Positions 12,095 to 24,600 of a stretch of DNA of 64,000 nt are shown here, piece by piece. Source of the stretch: Chlamydomonas sphaeroides (taxonomy: Eukaryota; Chlorophyta; Chlorophyceae; Chlamydomonadales; Chlamydomonadaceae); assembly GCA_001662425.1 (NCBI GenBank), contig BDDC01000212.1, positions 22,806 to 86,805 of the forward strand, read 5' to 3'. Position numbers and translations under genes: made by a program. The first letter of the stretch is position 1. Each line of letters starts with the position of its first letter. Under the pieces are notes generated by a model. The model saw only the letters and a list, made by a program, of their open reading frames with translations, searched no databases and was not told the origin of the DNA.

Positions 12095-15000
12095 ATGGCT
12101 GCTTCTATGAGCTGCGAGGCCGGCAGCCGTGACCCGCCCGGCTGCGCTTCTGCGCCCATCGGAGCTTCCAAGCTCGCGAGCGCACTCGGCCGCAGCGCCG
12201 CCGCAAACGGCGGCAGCGCGGTCGGTGTTGACCACCAACAGGACGGTGTGTGTGCCTTCGAGGCATCGCGGCGTTCCGCTTGCCGGCGCTTCACCGCCGA
12301 CCTGACCGGCGCCCTGAGCCGCCTCGCGCTGCTGCTGTTGTACGCGGCGGCCTCGTTCCCCGGCTGGGCCCCGCAGCACTGCGCTGCGGGCGGGGGCGAG
12401 GGGCCGCCGCTGCTGCACCCCGCCTTCCCCTGCGGCGCGGCCTTCGGGTGGCAGGTGCGTCAGCTGGGGGGCCCACAGCCGCGGCACCGGCCCGGCTCGA
12501 TTTCCGTCATCCCGGGTCCTTGCCACAGCTGCCACACTACCACTCCCTCCTCCCCCCCTCATTCTCTCTTCTGCTTGCCCCCTCCCCCCGCAGGCCCTGC
12601 ACGTGCTGCGCCGCGCGCCCTGGTACCTCTTCGTGCGTCCGCTGCTGCTGCGGGATGTGGGCTGGCTGCTGTGCACCGCCAATGTGACGGGGCTGGCGGG
12701 GCTGCTGCTGGCGCTGGCCCGGGCGCCGCGGGAGGGCAGGCTGTGGCACTGGTGGAGCAGGTGAGAGGAAGGACCCTGAGGGCTGCGTTGGGCAGAGCCT
12801 CCGAATCTTTCATGAAAGGGCCGTGGCTATGAGCAGCGCCGGCGGGCTTCGCTGCCCACATATCTCGGGTGTGAGTCGGGCAACCTACACCCTCGCAGCG
12901 TGCCGGACCATGCCCTTACATACTGCCACGCGCACCCGTCAGCGCCCGCCGTGCTCTCTGCGCCCCTCTCCATATACAGGTGGCGCGGCCCCCTGGTGTG
13001 GACCCACTCCCCGCTGGTGCGCTGCGGCGGCCAGGCGCTGTCGTACGCCGTCCTGCCGGCCCGTATGTGGCCGTTTGGCGGCTTCGCCGCGCTCACAACT
13101 GCCGCCACCACCCGTCCGCTGCCGAGCGCCATCTTTGCGGCCATTAACGACGCCCTGCTACCGGTGGGTGGGCTGGGCAGGTCCGTGGGACAGGGCTCGG
13201 GCGCTGGGGTAGCGGCCCGGGTCAGGGCACGGGGTCATAGGGGGGACCACCTTGCTGCCCTTCCATCTGCACCTGTCCTGCCTTGTTCGGTGTTCGGAGC
13301 CGCAAGAGCCCTCACCCGGCACCCCCGCCCTCAGCCGCACCCGCGCTACGCGCTCCTGGTCGGCGCCATGAACGCCGCCAGCCTGATCATCAAGTCGCGG
13401 CTGGTCACCCCTACCCTCCTGGCCGCTGCACCGCCGCCGCCGTACGGCCAGCCCGCTCCAGCCGTGCCCAGCCTGCTGTTGCTGCTCCCGGTCGCTGCCC
13501 TGGTGATGGCGCTGGCCGTGGCCGCTGCGCGCATCGCTGAGGCAGAGGCCGTGTCTCACAGCGGCGCACCGCCGCAGCACGCGAGCGGCGGCCGGCGGCT
13601 GCAGCAAGTGTCCCACCTTCAGCAGGGTCCGGTCAGCAAGGAGGGCAGATGGAGGCAGGCGACGCAGGATCCGCTAGAAGCGAAGCACAGCACCGCCGCA
13701 GATGCCGGCGTGCGCGCCGTGCCCGATGGGCCGGTGCGTCACGCTGCCGCGCCAACCGCCGGACGGACGCCGGCTGCTCCAGGGCTCGCGTCCCTGACCG
13801 GCACCCTCATCGCTAGGCCTCTTCCATATCCAGTAGACAGCGCCGCTGCTACGGCGACAGCCTCAGACGTGACAGGGCCTGCGCTGCCCCTCGCCATGGG
13901 CTACCAAGCTGTCACCCGGCTGAGCGTCGCAGCTGTCAAGGTGGGATCGGGAAGGGTGGGATGGAGGTGTTTAGGAAGCACTCATCGTCGAACCAGAGCG
14001 TCTTCGAGGTGGGCAGCTGGCCAACTGCAAGGTCACACGCGCGAGTACGTCCCTGCTCCTCCCCTGCTTGCGCCCGCCCCAGGTGCTTCGCCACCCGGGC
14101 AGCTTCGAGGAGTACGGCAGCCGTCTGGCCGCAGCCGCACCCGCCATCCTGCAGCACTGCCTGACTGAGGCGGGGCAGGCGCTGACCGCTGCCGCGACGA
14201 CCGTGCAGGCGGTAGCTGTGCGCGGCTGCGTGCAGCTGATCGCCTGGTCCCGCGGCCTCAAGCCGGCCCTGCCCATGACAACTGACGCCACCGCCGGCCA
14301 GGCCTTGGCAGCGGCCAGCGTGTTGCCGCTGCTACCCAGCGCCAATGACGTCAGCGGGGTGGCGGTGCAGTCGGCGGAGGGGGCCGAGGGCCCAGCCACC
14401 GTGCGGCTGCTCGGGCTGTCGCCGCCAGTCTTAGCCCTGCCGACCGCTGATGCCGCCCCTCCGGCCGCCCTCCGCCTGACGCTGGACAGCCCCGCACCGC
14501 AGCGCGCCCGCCTGCTGGTGCTGAGCGGCAGCGGTGGCAGCGGGGACAGCGGGCGAGGGGCGCTGCTGGCAGAGCTCTCAATGCAGCTGAGCGGCGGCGT
14601 GCAGGAGGTGGAGCTGGGCCCGGAAGAGGTGGCGCGCCTCCAGGAAGCGGCAAGCCAGGTTAAGGTGGGGCGAGGGCCGGGTGGCTGGGGCCTGGGCGTG
14701 TTGCATCCACGGAAAGTTCCGCCTGGGGGTGCGGACCGGCTGGGGTGTCGTTCTTATGTTACGCCTGCCTACTCGCCCATTGCTGCCCTCCTCGCAGGGC
14801 GCTGCCTCGTCACCGGCCCGGTCGCTGCAGCTGGTGCTGGTGCCGCCCGCGCACGATGACGACGGCGGCCAGGGCGAGAGGGATCCTGATCCGCAACTGC
14901 CCTCCGGCCCGCTGCTGCACTTCACAGCGCCGCTGCTGCTGCTGCCGCCCGCCGCGGCGGCCGAGTTGGCGGCGCTGTGGGAGCGCACCGCCTGCCGGAT

Positions 15001-16231
15001 CGAGGCGACAGGCGGCTTAGCGGGCGAGGCGTGGCTGGCTCACTTTGCGCCGCTGCTAGGGGACCTGTCGTACGTGGTTGAGGCAGCGGAGGCTGTCGCC
15101 GCAGGGCTGGGCGCCGGCCCGCTAGCAGGCGATGCGGTCACGGTGGCGGCTGCCCTGGCGCCGTACCTGCGCGGCGCTGGCCTAGCCGCCGCCGCTGGGT
15201 CGGTAGAGGCGGCGGCGGCATCCTGTGCCGCAACACACACCAGCGGTCGCCGCCATCCCCTGGCGGCTGCCGCATGCGCCGTGCCCAGTGCCCTCGGCCG
15301 CTTCACCTTGGCTGCGCTGGCTGCGGCCGGCAGCGGTGTCCGCCTCCAACGGTCCCCAACCATCCCTCAGCTCGGGCCTTCCGGGGCTGCTCGAGAGGGC
15401 TCAGGCAGCAGCTCCGCTGCCCACGGCGCCATCGACCCAGCTACGCCACCGCAGCCCCTGTCCGACGGACCGCGCGCCTCGGACCTGCTTCGCGGCTTTC
15501 GCCCACCCGTCTTCGAGCAGCGCTTCCGCGCCTGGCGCGCGCAGCGCCTAGCCCACGCGGCTCCGTGGCTCCTTGCGCTCGCCGCGCAGCCTTATCTTCC
15601 GGTGGTGGTGCGCGTCGTGATGGAGGGCTACCCGCGGACCGCGGCCGTCCTTCACCTGCTCAACATGCTGGCGGACATTGCGCCGCTGCTCAGCCTGCTG
15701 CTGGCCTGGCTCCTAGCTGGCCGCGGCGGTGGCCGCCAGGCCCCCGGCCTGTCCGGCCTGTCCGGCCCGTCGGGCGCCCACGACCTGGCGAGAGCGGCAG
15801 CCGTGCTGCGCGCCTTCGAGGTCGCAGCCATTCTGGCGCCGCTCCTGTACGTGGTGGCCTACGCCGCAGCCCACGCCGGCATTCTGGTCCTACACGAGAG
15901 CTTCACTGCCTGCGCTAAGACGACCGCCGTGGTGGCGCTGTGGCAGGCCGTGGTGATGCCGATGGTGGAGCCGGTGGGTCTGAGGCGCGCACTGTCGCCG
16001 TTGGCCGTAGCCACCCAGGCCGCGGCAGAGGCATCCGTGCTTGGGGCGGTGCGGCCAGACCTTGGCTGGGCGGGGCTGCTTGCTGCTGTGGTGGGCATCC
16101 GGATGGTGGCACTGGCTGTCACGGGCGGCTGCGACTGGCGGGCGCGGTGGCAGTTCCTGGCGGCGCAGCGGTCGCAGCGGGCCCCGGGTGCAGGCTCGGC
16201 CGCGGCCGCGTCCAGGGAGAAGTGCGCATGA
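12095..16231 (+). CDS. Large multi-pass membrane protein, paralogue D
   Basis: Fourth, intact and most diverged family member, in the opposite orientation. Exons: 12095-12454, 12594-12760, 12980-13163, 13335-13940, 14083-14664, 14798-16231, giving 1,110 residues with all phases agreeing. Exons 2 and 3 have exactly the lengths seen in A and B (167 and 184 nt), which supports the model. The order is an N-terminal hydrophobic domain with a WHWWSR motif at the exon 2/3 border, a central soluble region starting VLRHPGSFEEYGSRLAAAAP, a segment starting PLLHFTAPLLLLPPAAAA, then a C-terminal hydrophobic domain after LLRGFRPPVFEQRFRAWRAQ. Exon 4 is longer than in A and B (606 versus 408 nt) because of a low-complexity insert. 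No enzyme motif was recognised. A start at the second Met (12107) is possible. Confidence 0.8.
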
Positions 16232-17017
16232 CGGGGGCAGCGGCAAGAAACAGGACGGGGGGTCGAGGTGTTGCCTTGGGGGTAGTTTATGTTGATGTAC
16301 GTTAGCCTTTTGGTAGCGATGGTGGAGATGTGCACGTGGGATTCCAAAGCCACGTGGACAGGGGCATGGCTCTGGCTTGGCGTGTTTGTCCCGGCGGCCA
16401 ACTTCTTGGTGGACGGAATTTACGTGGGGCTGAGTAGCCGCCGCGATTGCTGCGGTGTGGCTGCGGCGCAGGGCCTCCATTGCTGATTCATGGGCGCTGT
16501 GCCGGGGCAGGAGGCACACGGGATGGATTGCTGAGGGATGGAATGGCTTTGCGTGTGCCATCGGACGGTTGCTGCGCTACGCAGATGGAGTCCATCGCGA
16601 GGAAGCTGGCATGCGTAGGCGCTGTGTTGTGTATTGGTTGTCATGTGTGTATCTAAGCTCATCGAAACGCCGTACTGCGATGCCACGATGCGTGGGGGTT
16701 AGCACCCGCCACAGCTGTTTCGGTTTGGAAGTGGCAGAAGGATCCAACGCTGGTAGATGTAGTTTGCGCATGCCACGGCAAGGTAGTGCGTGGTGGATGT
16801 GAGCACCCGGTGGGCGACGGGTGCGTTGCCGGGGAAAGGCGACGCAAGGAAGCCCGAGCGTCGCGAGGGGGCGAGTGGCTGTCAGTGCGCCACACGGCCG
16901 CGGAGTTCTTGTTGGCTCAGCCGCGTGGTGGTGCACAGAGAAACGCATTTGCTGCTCGATTGAGCCTTACACCAGCTTATACCTGGTACTGCATCGTTGC
17001 AACAATAGCCATAAGTC
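16232..17017. other. Intergenic region, 3' UTR of D and promoter of the next gene
   Basis: No gene is supported. The sequence is less GC-rich than the flanking exons, as expected for UTR and promoter DNA. No clean TGTAA signal was found downstream of D. Confidence 0.5.
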
Positions 17018-18154
17018 ATGCCGACGAAGCCCATGCTCGGAATGCTCGCGCTCTTCCTGGCCGCGCTCACGTCGGTAGCGTTAGCTGCTGAGGTAAGTTC
17101 GCGACCTCTGGTGGAGTCAGAGGAGAGCGCTGGGAGCACATGCGTGGATGCTCGCGCGCGCCCGCGCTCCTTTTGCGCAGCAGGCATTGGGTTGATATGC
17201 AAGCTTATGTTGCTGTGATACAGCACTCTCCTCCGGGTGTCTACAACCACCCCTTCCCAATCATGCCCCACCTTGCGGATGCTCTGCATCCCCCCGCACC
17301 CCCACAGCACACGGCCGCCGCCGGCGCTATCGCCACCTCCACCGCCGACGCTTTTGTGTCATCTGACTCGCAGCGCAATGCCAGCGAGTACTCGTGCGCC
17401 TGGCCGCGCGGCGGGCGGCGCTGCTGCGGCACGCTGAACACGCCCGGCGCGTCCCACGGCTGGCGCAGCGATGAGACCGACCACTGCTTCCCCGCCTCGG
17501 CCTCCGACCACATGGTCTGCTGCGTAGATATCCAGGTGCAACTCGTGGGACGGGGCACTGGGTCCAGGACGCCCCCACCGCTGGGCTGCGTGCGTCGGTT
17601 GTGGGCCATGGGATTGGGTGCGGCAAGCCGGCCAGGCTCGCTGCCGGATCCCAGCGCTTACTTGCGCCCGGCCCCAGCCTCTACACGCCCCACGCCTCGG
17701 CAACGCCTTGCGGCACGTCCCCTTGCCACCAGCGCATACTCAGCCCTGCCGGGCCCATGCTGCCCCCGACCTGATGCGAGCCCGCAGTCGGTGGACAACG
17801 AGATCAACCACGACGACCCCACCGTGGCGCATCACAACCCGCTGTCGGGGCCCATCCGCCGCAACTCGCACAGCAGCAGCTACTCGTGGTGGGGAGCTGC
17901 AGGGGGAGCTGAGAGAGGAAGCTTGGCATGCCCTGGCGTCGCGAACCGCAGCGCTCGGGCAGCAGGGCGCTGCCGAACAGAGCACGCCCGGCTGACTTGT
18001 TATTTGGCCTGCCGCCCATGCCCGGCCGCCTCCTGACCGCGCCCTGCGCCGCGCCCTGCTCCTGCTCCTCCTCAGGTGCACCTGCTCGGAGACCATCTGC
18101 ACCAAGCAGCTCAAGGGCCGCGTGGCCTGGGTGGGCCGGCCGGGCGACACCTAA
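17018..18154 (+). CDS. Small secreted cysteine-rich protein
   Basis: Predicted 160-residue protein of unknown function. Exons: 17018-17092, 17308-17535, 17788-17888, 18076-18154; introns are GT-AG and all phases agree (the last intron splits a Trp codon). Residues 1-24 form a clear signal peptide (MLGMLALFLAALTSVALAA core), so the product should enter the secretory pathway. The mature part has about nine Cys, including two CC pairs (GRRCCGT and HMVCCVDI) and a C-terminal WCTCSETICTKQL block, suggesting a disulphide-stabilised extracellular domain. One N-glycosylation sequon lies in RNASEYSC. No catalytic motif or known family was recognised. Cell-wall or extracellular-matrix association is only an inference. 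Confidence 0.75.
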
Positions 18155-18953
18155 GGGCGCGTCTGAGGGCCAAGACCACCGCTGGACGGTCGGCAGCTAT
18201 GGATCGGGCAGGCAGTGCTCGCGCCGCGGAGTCGGATGGAGTCGGATGGGGCTGGCGCCGCAATGCGCGCGTTGGCAGCAGCAGGAGGCGCGAGGGGCCC
18301 ATCTCGGCACTGTGTAGTTGAAGGAGTGTGTAACATATGTGCAGCAGAAGCCGGCCGGCCAGTGCGGCCGGCTGCTCGTTTTGCTGCGTGCATCGCGCAG
18401 CATGCGGCCCGAGCCTACCCAACCACCATGGCAGCAGGATTGCTAAAAGACGCCCGAGGGCGTCTGACGCAGCGCGTGCTGACCCCTCGTCCAAGACGCT
18501 GTGACATTTCTACACCGCACCCTGCGGGCTCTAGACATCCTAGGATCACCTCGTGCTACCGCCTGCTACAGACGGGCGCCATCCAGCCTCGGCTACGCGT
18601 CCTTACGCCGGCTCAGCTCCCGGCAGCATGCAGGCGAACCCCACCGCCCGGTGCCCGCCTTCCCGCCGCCACAGAACACGCAATCCTCACAGCCCGGCAG
18701 CCCCTGCATCCTCGGAACAACCGCCAGTACTGGCAGCCCAGGGACTCAAAGACTAGACCGATTAGTCCATCCTCGTCCTGACATCTGCCTGGTGCCATGC
18801 ACGCCGCCGCAGCCCCTCGCAGCCGCCGCTCCAGCCGCTCCCAGCTCCAGCACGGCTACAGCCGACGCCACGGCCGCGCGGCCGTTTCCGCATCCTCCTG
18901 CATAGCTCGCCGCACCCCAGCATGCGTCCTTCAGCATCGCTCCTTTCACGGCC
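18155..18953. other. Convergent intergenic region
   Basis: Lies between the 3' ends of the secreted-protein gene (+) and ATP11 (-). It should contain both 3' UTRs. Apart from the TGTAA listed separately, nothing was recognised. Confidence 0.55.
18329..18333 (+). terminator. TGTAA polyadenylation signal
   Basis: Exact TGTAA about 175 bases after the stop of the secreted-protein gene, in the expected range and orientation for volvocine polyadenylation signals. Confidence 0.6.
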
Positions 18954-21308
18954 TCACACCGCCTGCGTGATCCCCAGCTTCCTCAGCAGGGACGCAAAGT
19001 CAAACGCCGCCGGCTTGTGGTTGAACGTGTGCACCTGCAGCCCGAGCACAGCCGCCGGCAGCGGCGAGCCGTGAGCACCTCGCGGCAGCGCAGCAGTTGG
19101 CAGCCACGGGCAGGAGGCCCTCACGGGCAGGGCCCAGGGCTGCGAGGCCGGCTCACGCGCGCCCCGCAGTCGACCCACAGCGCCTTCGGCCGCACAGAGG
19201 ACAGCGCGGCGACCCTACCCGGCGCGCTCGACAGCCCGTGTGCTGCCGGCGGTGGGGCTCTGCTGCAAGCATGCTGCTGCTGCGGCGTGCTGCCCCTGGT
19301 ACGGCTCCCCAAGGGCCCTCATCCCACCCTGTCCGCACCCACCAGGGCGTAGTCCTCGTCCGACACGTAGAAGGCGCGGATGATCTCCATCATCGCGCGG
19401 GCCTGCACGCATGGAAGACGGCGGAGGCCAGGAGGCGCCCGCGGCACAGGGGCGGTGGGGTTGGCGGCCAATTCACGGCCCCAGGATCGCAGCAGGCAGC
19501 TCCGCGGCACGCCGGCGCAGCAGCTAGCGCGCGTGTCAGCGGGCGGCCGGAGGCTCGTAGCAGGCTGCACATCACCGCGGCAGGTTGCGGAGGACGGCCC
19601 TGGCCCTGGAGGGCGGCGGTTGGGCTGTTGGGGCCGCAGCGCCGCACCCTCGCCCTCGCCCGCGCCCTCCTCGCCCTGCTCTCATGCCTGCCGCCCCCAA
19701 CCCCACCTGCTCGGTGCTGACGCTCTTGTCGTGGATGATGTCGCCCCGCACCAGCGCCAGCCCGTGCGAGTCCACCAGCTCGGCGTAGTGTGTGAGCGTC
19801 AGGTGCGGCGGCGCGCCCTCGCCATGGCTGCACACATCCCGGGTTGGGCGAGACACCGTAAGCAGGGCTGCAGGGCAGGCCCAGCGCGGCCGCGGCAGGC
19901 TAGACACCTGGCCCAAGCGGACATGTGAACATGTCGCACGTCGACATGTGGCCAGGCGCGACGCGACGCAGCTCCGAGCCCCGTTGTCCGCAAGTGCCAG
20001 GCCCCGCGTGCGCATACGGCACGTAAGCGCCTGCGGCCCACCTGCCCCCCGAGCCTGGGCCTGGCGTGGCTGGGGCAGGAGCCGCGTGTGCACGCGTGTG
20101 TACTTGCGACAGCCTGCCTCGGGGCTGGTCCAGGTCTGTGACTTGGTGCCGGAGCCGCACGCTGTTCGCTGAGCGGCTCACCGCTTGAACTCCTCCAGGC
20201 CAGTGACCAGCACAAAGGGCATCTGGCACTGCACCAGCATAGTCTCGAAGCCCTTGGCGCGCGCCAGGGGCAGCACGAACATGGGGCTGGGGCCGGAATC
20301 GGTAGGGTGGGGTCGGGTTTCGCATGAAGAAAGGGCAGGAAGGGGGCGGGTGAGGAGTGCGCGTGCGCAGCGATGCAGCGGCGGATGTGAGGCAGGCTGG
20401 CTGCCGGTTCCCCGGGAACCACACCCACGACCCACCACTCCTTGGCCCGTTTGACAAAGGTGGCATAGTCCCGGGCCGTCATGACCGAGCCCACGCGGCC
20501 GCTCTTGGGGTCGGCGTGGTACTGCGGGGGCAGCACGTGCACCGCGGGGGCCCTGCGCTCGCTGCGTATGCCGTACATCCGTACCACACACACGCAGGTG
20601 CCGTACCGCGCCGCTCGGCGCCTGGTAGCCCCTCGCCCTCCGCACATCGAGCTGGAGGCTGAGGTGCTGGGGTGCGAAAGCCACCGCACGCGCCTCTCCC
20701 CACCTGTAGCCAGATGTCGGCCACCTCCTCCCGGCTGCGTTGCAAGAGGTCATCCAGCTTCACCACCTGGGGTTGGGGCAGGGTCGGGCAGCTGACAGTC
20801 CAGCAACGCCGACAGCCATCGAGGGCGCAGGGGCGCAGGTGTCCGTGGCCCCAGCATCCGGAAGTCAAAGGAGGAGCTGACGTGGCGCTGTCTCAACCCG
20901 GCTGCCGGTGAGGGCCCTGGCGGTGTGCGCAACTCGCCTGCGCCAGTTGGGTGGGGCTCGGCGCCGACACTCCGGACACGCCCGCCACTTGCTGCAGCGA
21001 GGCTGGATGGAGTGAGCCTGGCCGGCAGCCGCTGGCAGACTGGGGTGGGTTGACAGGAGGCAAAGGCGGTGGTGCTTAGGGCCAGGGCGGCCGAGCCGTC
21101 CTGGGCTCATGGCGCACGCGAAGTGCCGTGACGATGGCGTGAGCTTACCGCCCAAGCTCCCATGCTCGCCCATCTCCGGCAACCCGCCAGTAGGCTGCAA
21201 GCGACGCGCGAGCCCGATTGCTGCATGATGGTTGCCCGATGCACCGAGCGGCGACCGTGACGACAGCACACGCACGCTGCCGCTGACAAATAGGCGTGCA
21301 CAGTGCAA
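18954..21308 (-). CDS. ATP11: ATP11-type mitochondrial F1-ATPase assembly factor
   Basis: ATP11 (ATPAF1) is a mitochondrial matrix chaperone that binds free F1 beta subunit during assembly of ATP synthase. The core is encoded by exons 20766-20704, 20521-20436, 20286-20182, 19827-19707, 19402-19343 and 19034-18954, all phase-consistent. Family signatures in order: KLDDLLQRSREEVADIWLQ, YHADPKSGRVGSVM, RAKECPMFVLPLAR, APPHLTLTHYAELVDSHG, then the C-terminal VHTFNHKPAAFDFASLLRKL. The likely first exon is 21308-21149 and encodes a Ser/Arg-rich, acid-poor N-terminus fitting a mitochondrial presequence. A second N-terminal exon starting near 21039 is likely, but its 3' end could not be fixed. The core call is strong and the 5' part is provisional. 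HGH1 lies 367 bases upstream on the same strand. Confidence 0.85.
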
Positions 21309-21675
21309 AAGTATACGCTATGTCACGTTTTGATCAGGTCGTCGAAAACTAGGATGCCGAAATCGTGTTTGAAGACGCGCGATAGTGTGCGCGAGTCACG
21401 CGATATTTGACATTCAATGTGCCCCTCAGCAATCTGCTTGACCGCGATAGAGGCTCGCCGAGTTTGGCACGCTCCGTACAATACCCTCGACGGCAGCCCT
21501 TCACTCCACGTGCTTCCGCTGCACCAGTGCAATACTGCGCCCACATCGTCATAGTCACATGTCATCCTGCCTGCAACATTCTGCACCCACCAGTTCCGCA
21601 TCCCCCGCAAGCCCGAAGTCCAACGCGACACCCGCTCTGCCCAACCGCCCCTCACCACCCATCCCGCCGCCAACG
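21309..21675. other. Spacer between HGH1 and ATP11
   Basis: Short head-to-tail spacer holding the HGH1 3' UTR and ATP11 promoter. No other feature was recognised. Confidence 0.5.
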
Positions 21676-24600
21676 TCACCGCTCCCCCTCCGGCTGTGCC
21701 GCCTCACCTTCCCCCGGCGCCTCCTCAATCACCACCGCCCCCGCTCCCGCCGTCGGCAGCCCCATGCGCTGACCCGGCGCGCTGTCGATGGTCGAGTGCG
21801 ACAGGAAGATCTCGGCCGTGCGCTCCATGGCGGCGCACACGCCCGGGTGCAGTTCGTCCTCGTACCTGAGCAACACGATAGGCAGGGTGGCAAGGTAGGC
21901 AGCAGGACAACGGGCGGCGTCATACAGCAGTTCGCACGCTGGCTAGAGAGCGCGCGCAGCGCGCGCTGCAGCCGCACTCGGCCCGCGCGAGGCGGCGCCG
22001 TCCCCTTGCAGCTCCCCCGACACCGCCCCAGCGCGCAGCCGGCCGTGCATGGAATGCAGCCTGGCTCCAATGCATGGTGCGCTTAGTCACGGCCCAGATG
22101 GCCATCCTCCCCCCGGCCTCACCCTTTGCGGATGGCCTCGGGCGCGCCCGCCTCCCACAGCTTGTCGCGCCCGGCGTCCGTGCCGGCGAGCACCATGATA
22201 CTTTCCGCAAGGCACTCGCGCACGCTGCGGGGCGAGGGCCGGGGCACGCGTGCGGTGGGGTTGAGAGGCGTGGCAGGTGGGGTGCGGTGCCCGTACCAGG
22301 CGGGGGCGCGTGCACCGGAAGCGCCGCCGCGCCCGGAGGTCCAAAACCCCATCCCTGGTCTCCCGTCTGCCCAGCCGGGGCCTCGTCGCTCTGGCTCGAC
22401 TGCTACCTTCTCCGCCCCCTGCGCCGCGCCGCCCTCCGCCCCTTCCTCAGCCCCGCTGCCGCCCTCCGCCCCTTCCGCAGCCCCGCTGCCGCCCTCGGCC
22501 CCTTCCGCAGCCCCGCTGCCGCCCTCGGCCCCTTCCGCAGCCCCGCTGCCGCCCTCGGCCCCCCCTACGCACGTGTCCTCCTTCTCCAGCGGCGGCTGCC
22601 CGCTGATGGGCCGCAGCATGTGCTGCAGCACCGTGACGTCGCTGAGGATGGACTCCAGCGTGCCGTCCTCCTGGCGGCGCAAGATGGCCCAGGGCAGCAA
22701 GGCGGGGTTGAGGTGCCGAGGGAGCAGCGAACCAGCCAGCCGCATACCGAGCCAGAAGCTTGGGCCAAACGCGGGGGTAGCACACGGAACGGAACCGATG
22801 CCAGCGCGGCCCACCATCCGGCCGCGGCTCGCTACGGCGGCCCCCTCACATCGCAATGCAGGCCCTCAGTCGCAAGCCCTTGGCCGCGCGGCTCCGAGCG
22901 CGCAGCGACAGCCGCCAGCCGCCGGCCAGCCCTCCACTCACGCGAAACCTACCCCCATCCCCCGGCGGCCCTGCGCCCGCACCCGGGCCGACGCAAGTCG
23001 GGGTGCCAACCTCCATCCAACGCACCTAACACAAACCGTCATTATGAATGGTTTGATGATAATCCCATCCTCAGTGTCTCACCAAGACATGGGCATCCCC
23101 CCCAGCGCCCAGCCGCTTGCCTCGCTCCGCCCGCACCTCAGCCGACATGATGCAGTTGCGGATGGCGCCCGACGAGCCCAGCCGCCGCAGCGCGTTGCCG
23201 CTGGCCAGCTGGCTCACCAGCGCCGCCAGCAGGCCGCGCCCGGGCTGCAGCAGCAGGCGCCGCGCCTCGGGCAGCCGCGTCACGTTGGTCAGGCAGCTGG
23301 CCACGTGCTCGTACAGGTCGGGCTCGCCGGGCGCAAAGGTGATGCCGCCCACCACAAACTTCTTGAGCAGCACGGCCCTGCGGGCGTACGGAAGGGTCCG
23401 GGGATTCGATGTATAGATCCCATTCGGGTGGGCGGACGCTGGCGGGCGCGGAGTCGCTGCTGATGGCATGCGTCCGGGCCGCCGGCGCGGGGCTCAGGCG
23501 GCCTCGCGGCGGAAGCGCTCAGCGGCGGAGGGTCTTAGCTGCAGAGGGGCTCAGCAGGGCGCTCTCCCTCGCACACACACGGGTGTCGGGTATATGTTGA
23601 TTATTATGAACACACGTGGACGCACGCAGGGCGGCACCCTCACATGTGCAGCCCCTCCATGGTGCCCTTGCCCAGCTGCACCAGGTCGCGGCAGCCGCGG
23701 TCGCTGATGGTCATGTTGGCCAGCAGGCTGGTCTGTGTTGGGGGGCGGCGATGGGTGCAAGGGCGGGGAGGCAGAGGGAGCAGCACCGTGGGCGGCACAA
23801 CGGAGTGTGTGCTTACTGATGCTGGCCAAGCTCAAGTAACAAGCCCCGCGCCGCACGGCCCCGGTTGGCGACGCGCTCGTCGTGCGCAGCAAGCAGGGAT
23901 GCTTCCGGGTGCAGCAGTGCGCGAAACGCCCCTCAGCACCGCTTCAAAGGAACGCGTGGCTGGGCAGTGGTGCTTGGGTGCGTGGACACGCATGAGAGGG
24001 GGTGGGGGCCACACCCTGAGGGGCAGCACGCAGCGGGGCCTCACCAGCAGGTCGACGTACGGCAGCGTGCTCTCGCGGATGAGCTCCATGCAGCGGTCAA
24101 CGCAGTTGAGGTCCAGCAGCACGTCCGCAACCACCTGGGCGTGGGTGCAGCGGCAAGTCCGGGACGAGATGTCACACGGCCTGAAGTGTTCGCCGCTGTG
24201 AGAGCAGGGCCAGTTCAGCACGGCGCGTGGGTCGGGGCGTGGGGAATCGGGGGCGGGGGGCGGGGGCGCTGGCGAGAGAATCTGAAGAGAGGGCTGCGGG
24301 GATGGGTAATCGCGTCTTGAGGCGGGACCTGAGACCACCTACCGGGTCGTGCGATAGGTTGACCAGCGCAACGAGCGCGTGCCGGGCAGCGCTGCCGCCC
24401 TTGCCGACGGCCCGGAAGAGCTTAACTGCGAGCGCCCGCTGGACGCCTTTCAGCTTATCTATCCCGTCGGGCGTCCCGGACAAGCCTGCGACGATCTCCG
24501 CGGCCGTGGCGCGGACCTGGGCGATGGCGAAGATGGTGGCGCGTCAGGGTTTGGCACGCAAGGAACCGTGAACGCCAGGACAAGTGCACAAGCGCAATTG

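Noticed and set aside
22074..23463. Two long plus-strand frames (358 and 445 codons) across HGH1
   Set aside because: They read through HGH1 exons, introns and the minisatellite in antisense. The HGH1 family match on the minus strand explains the region.
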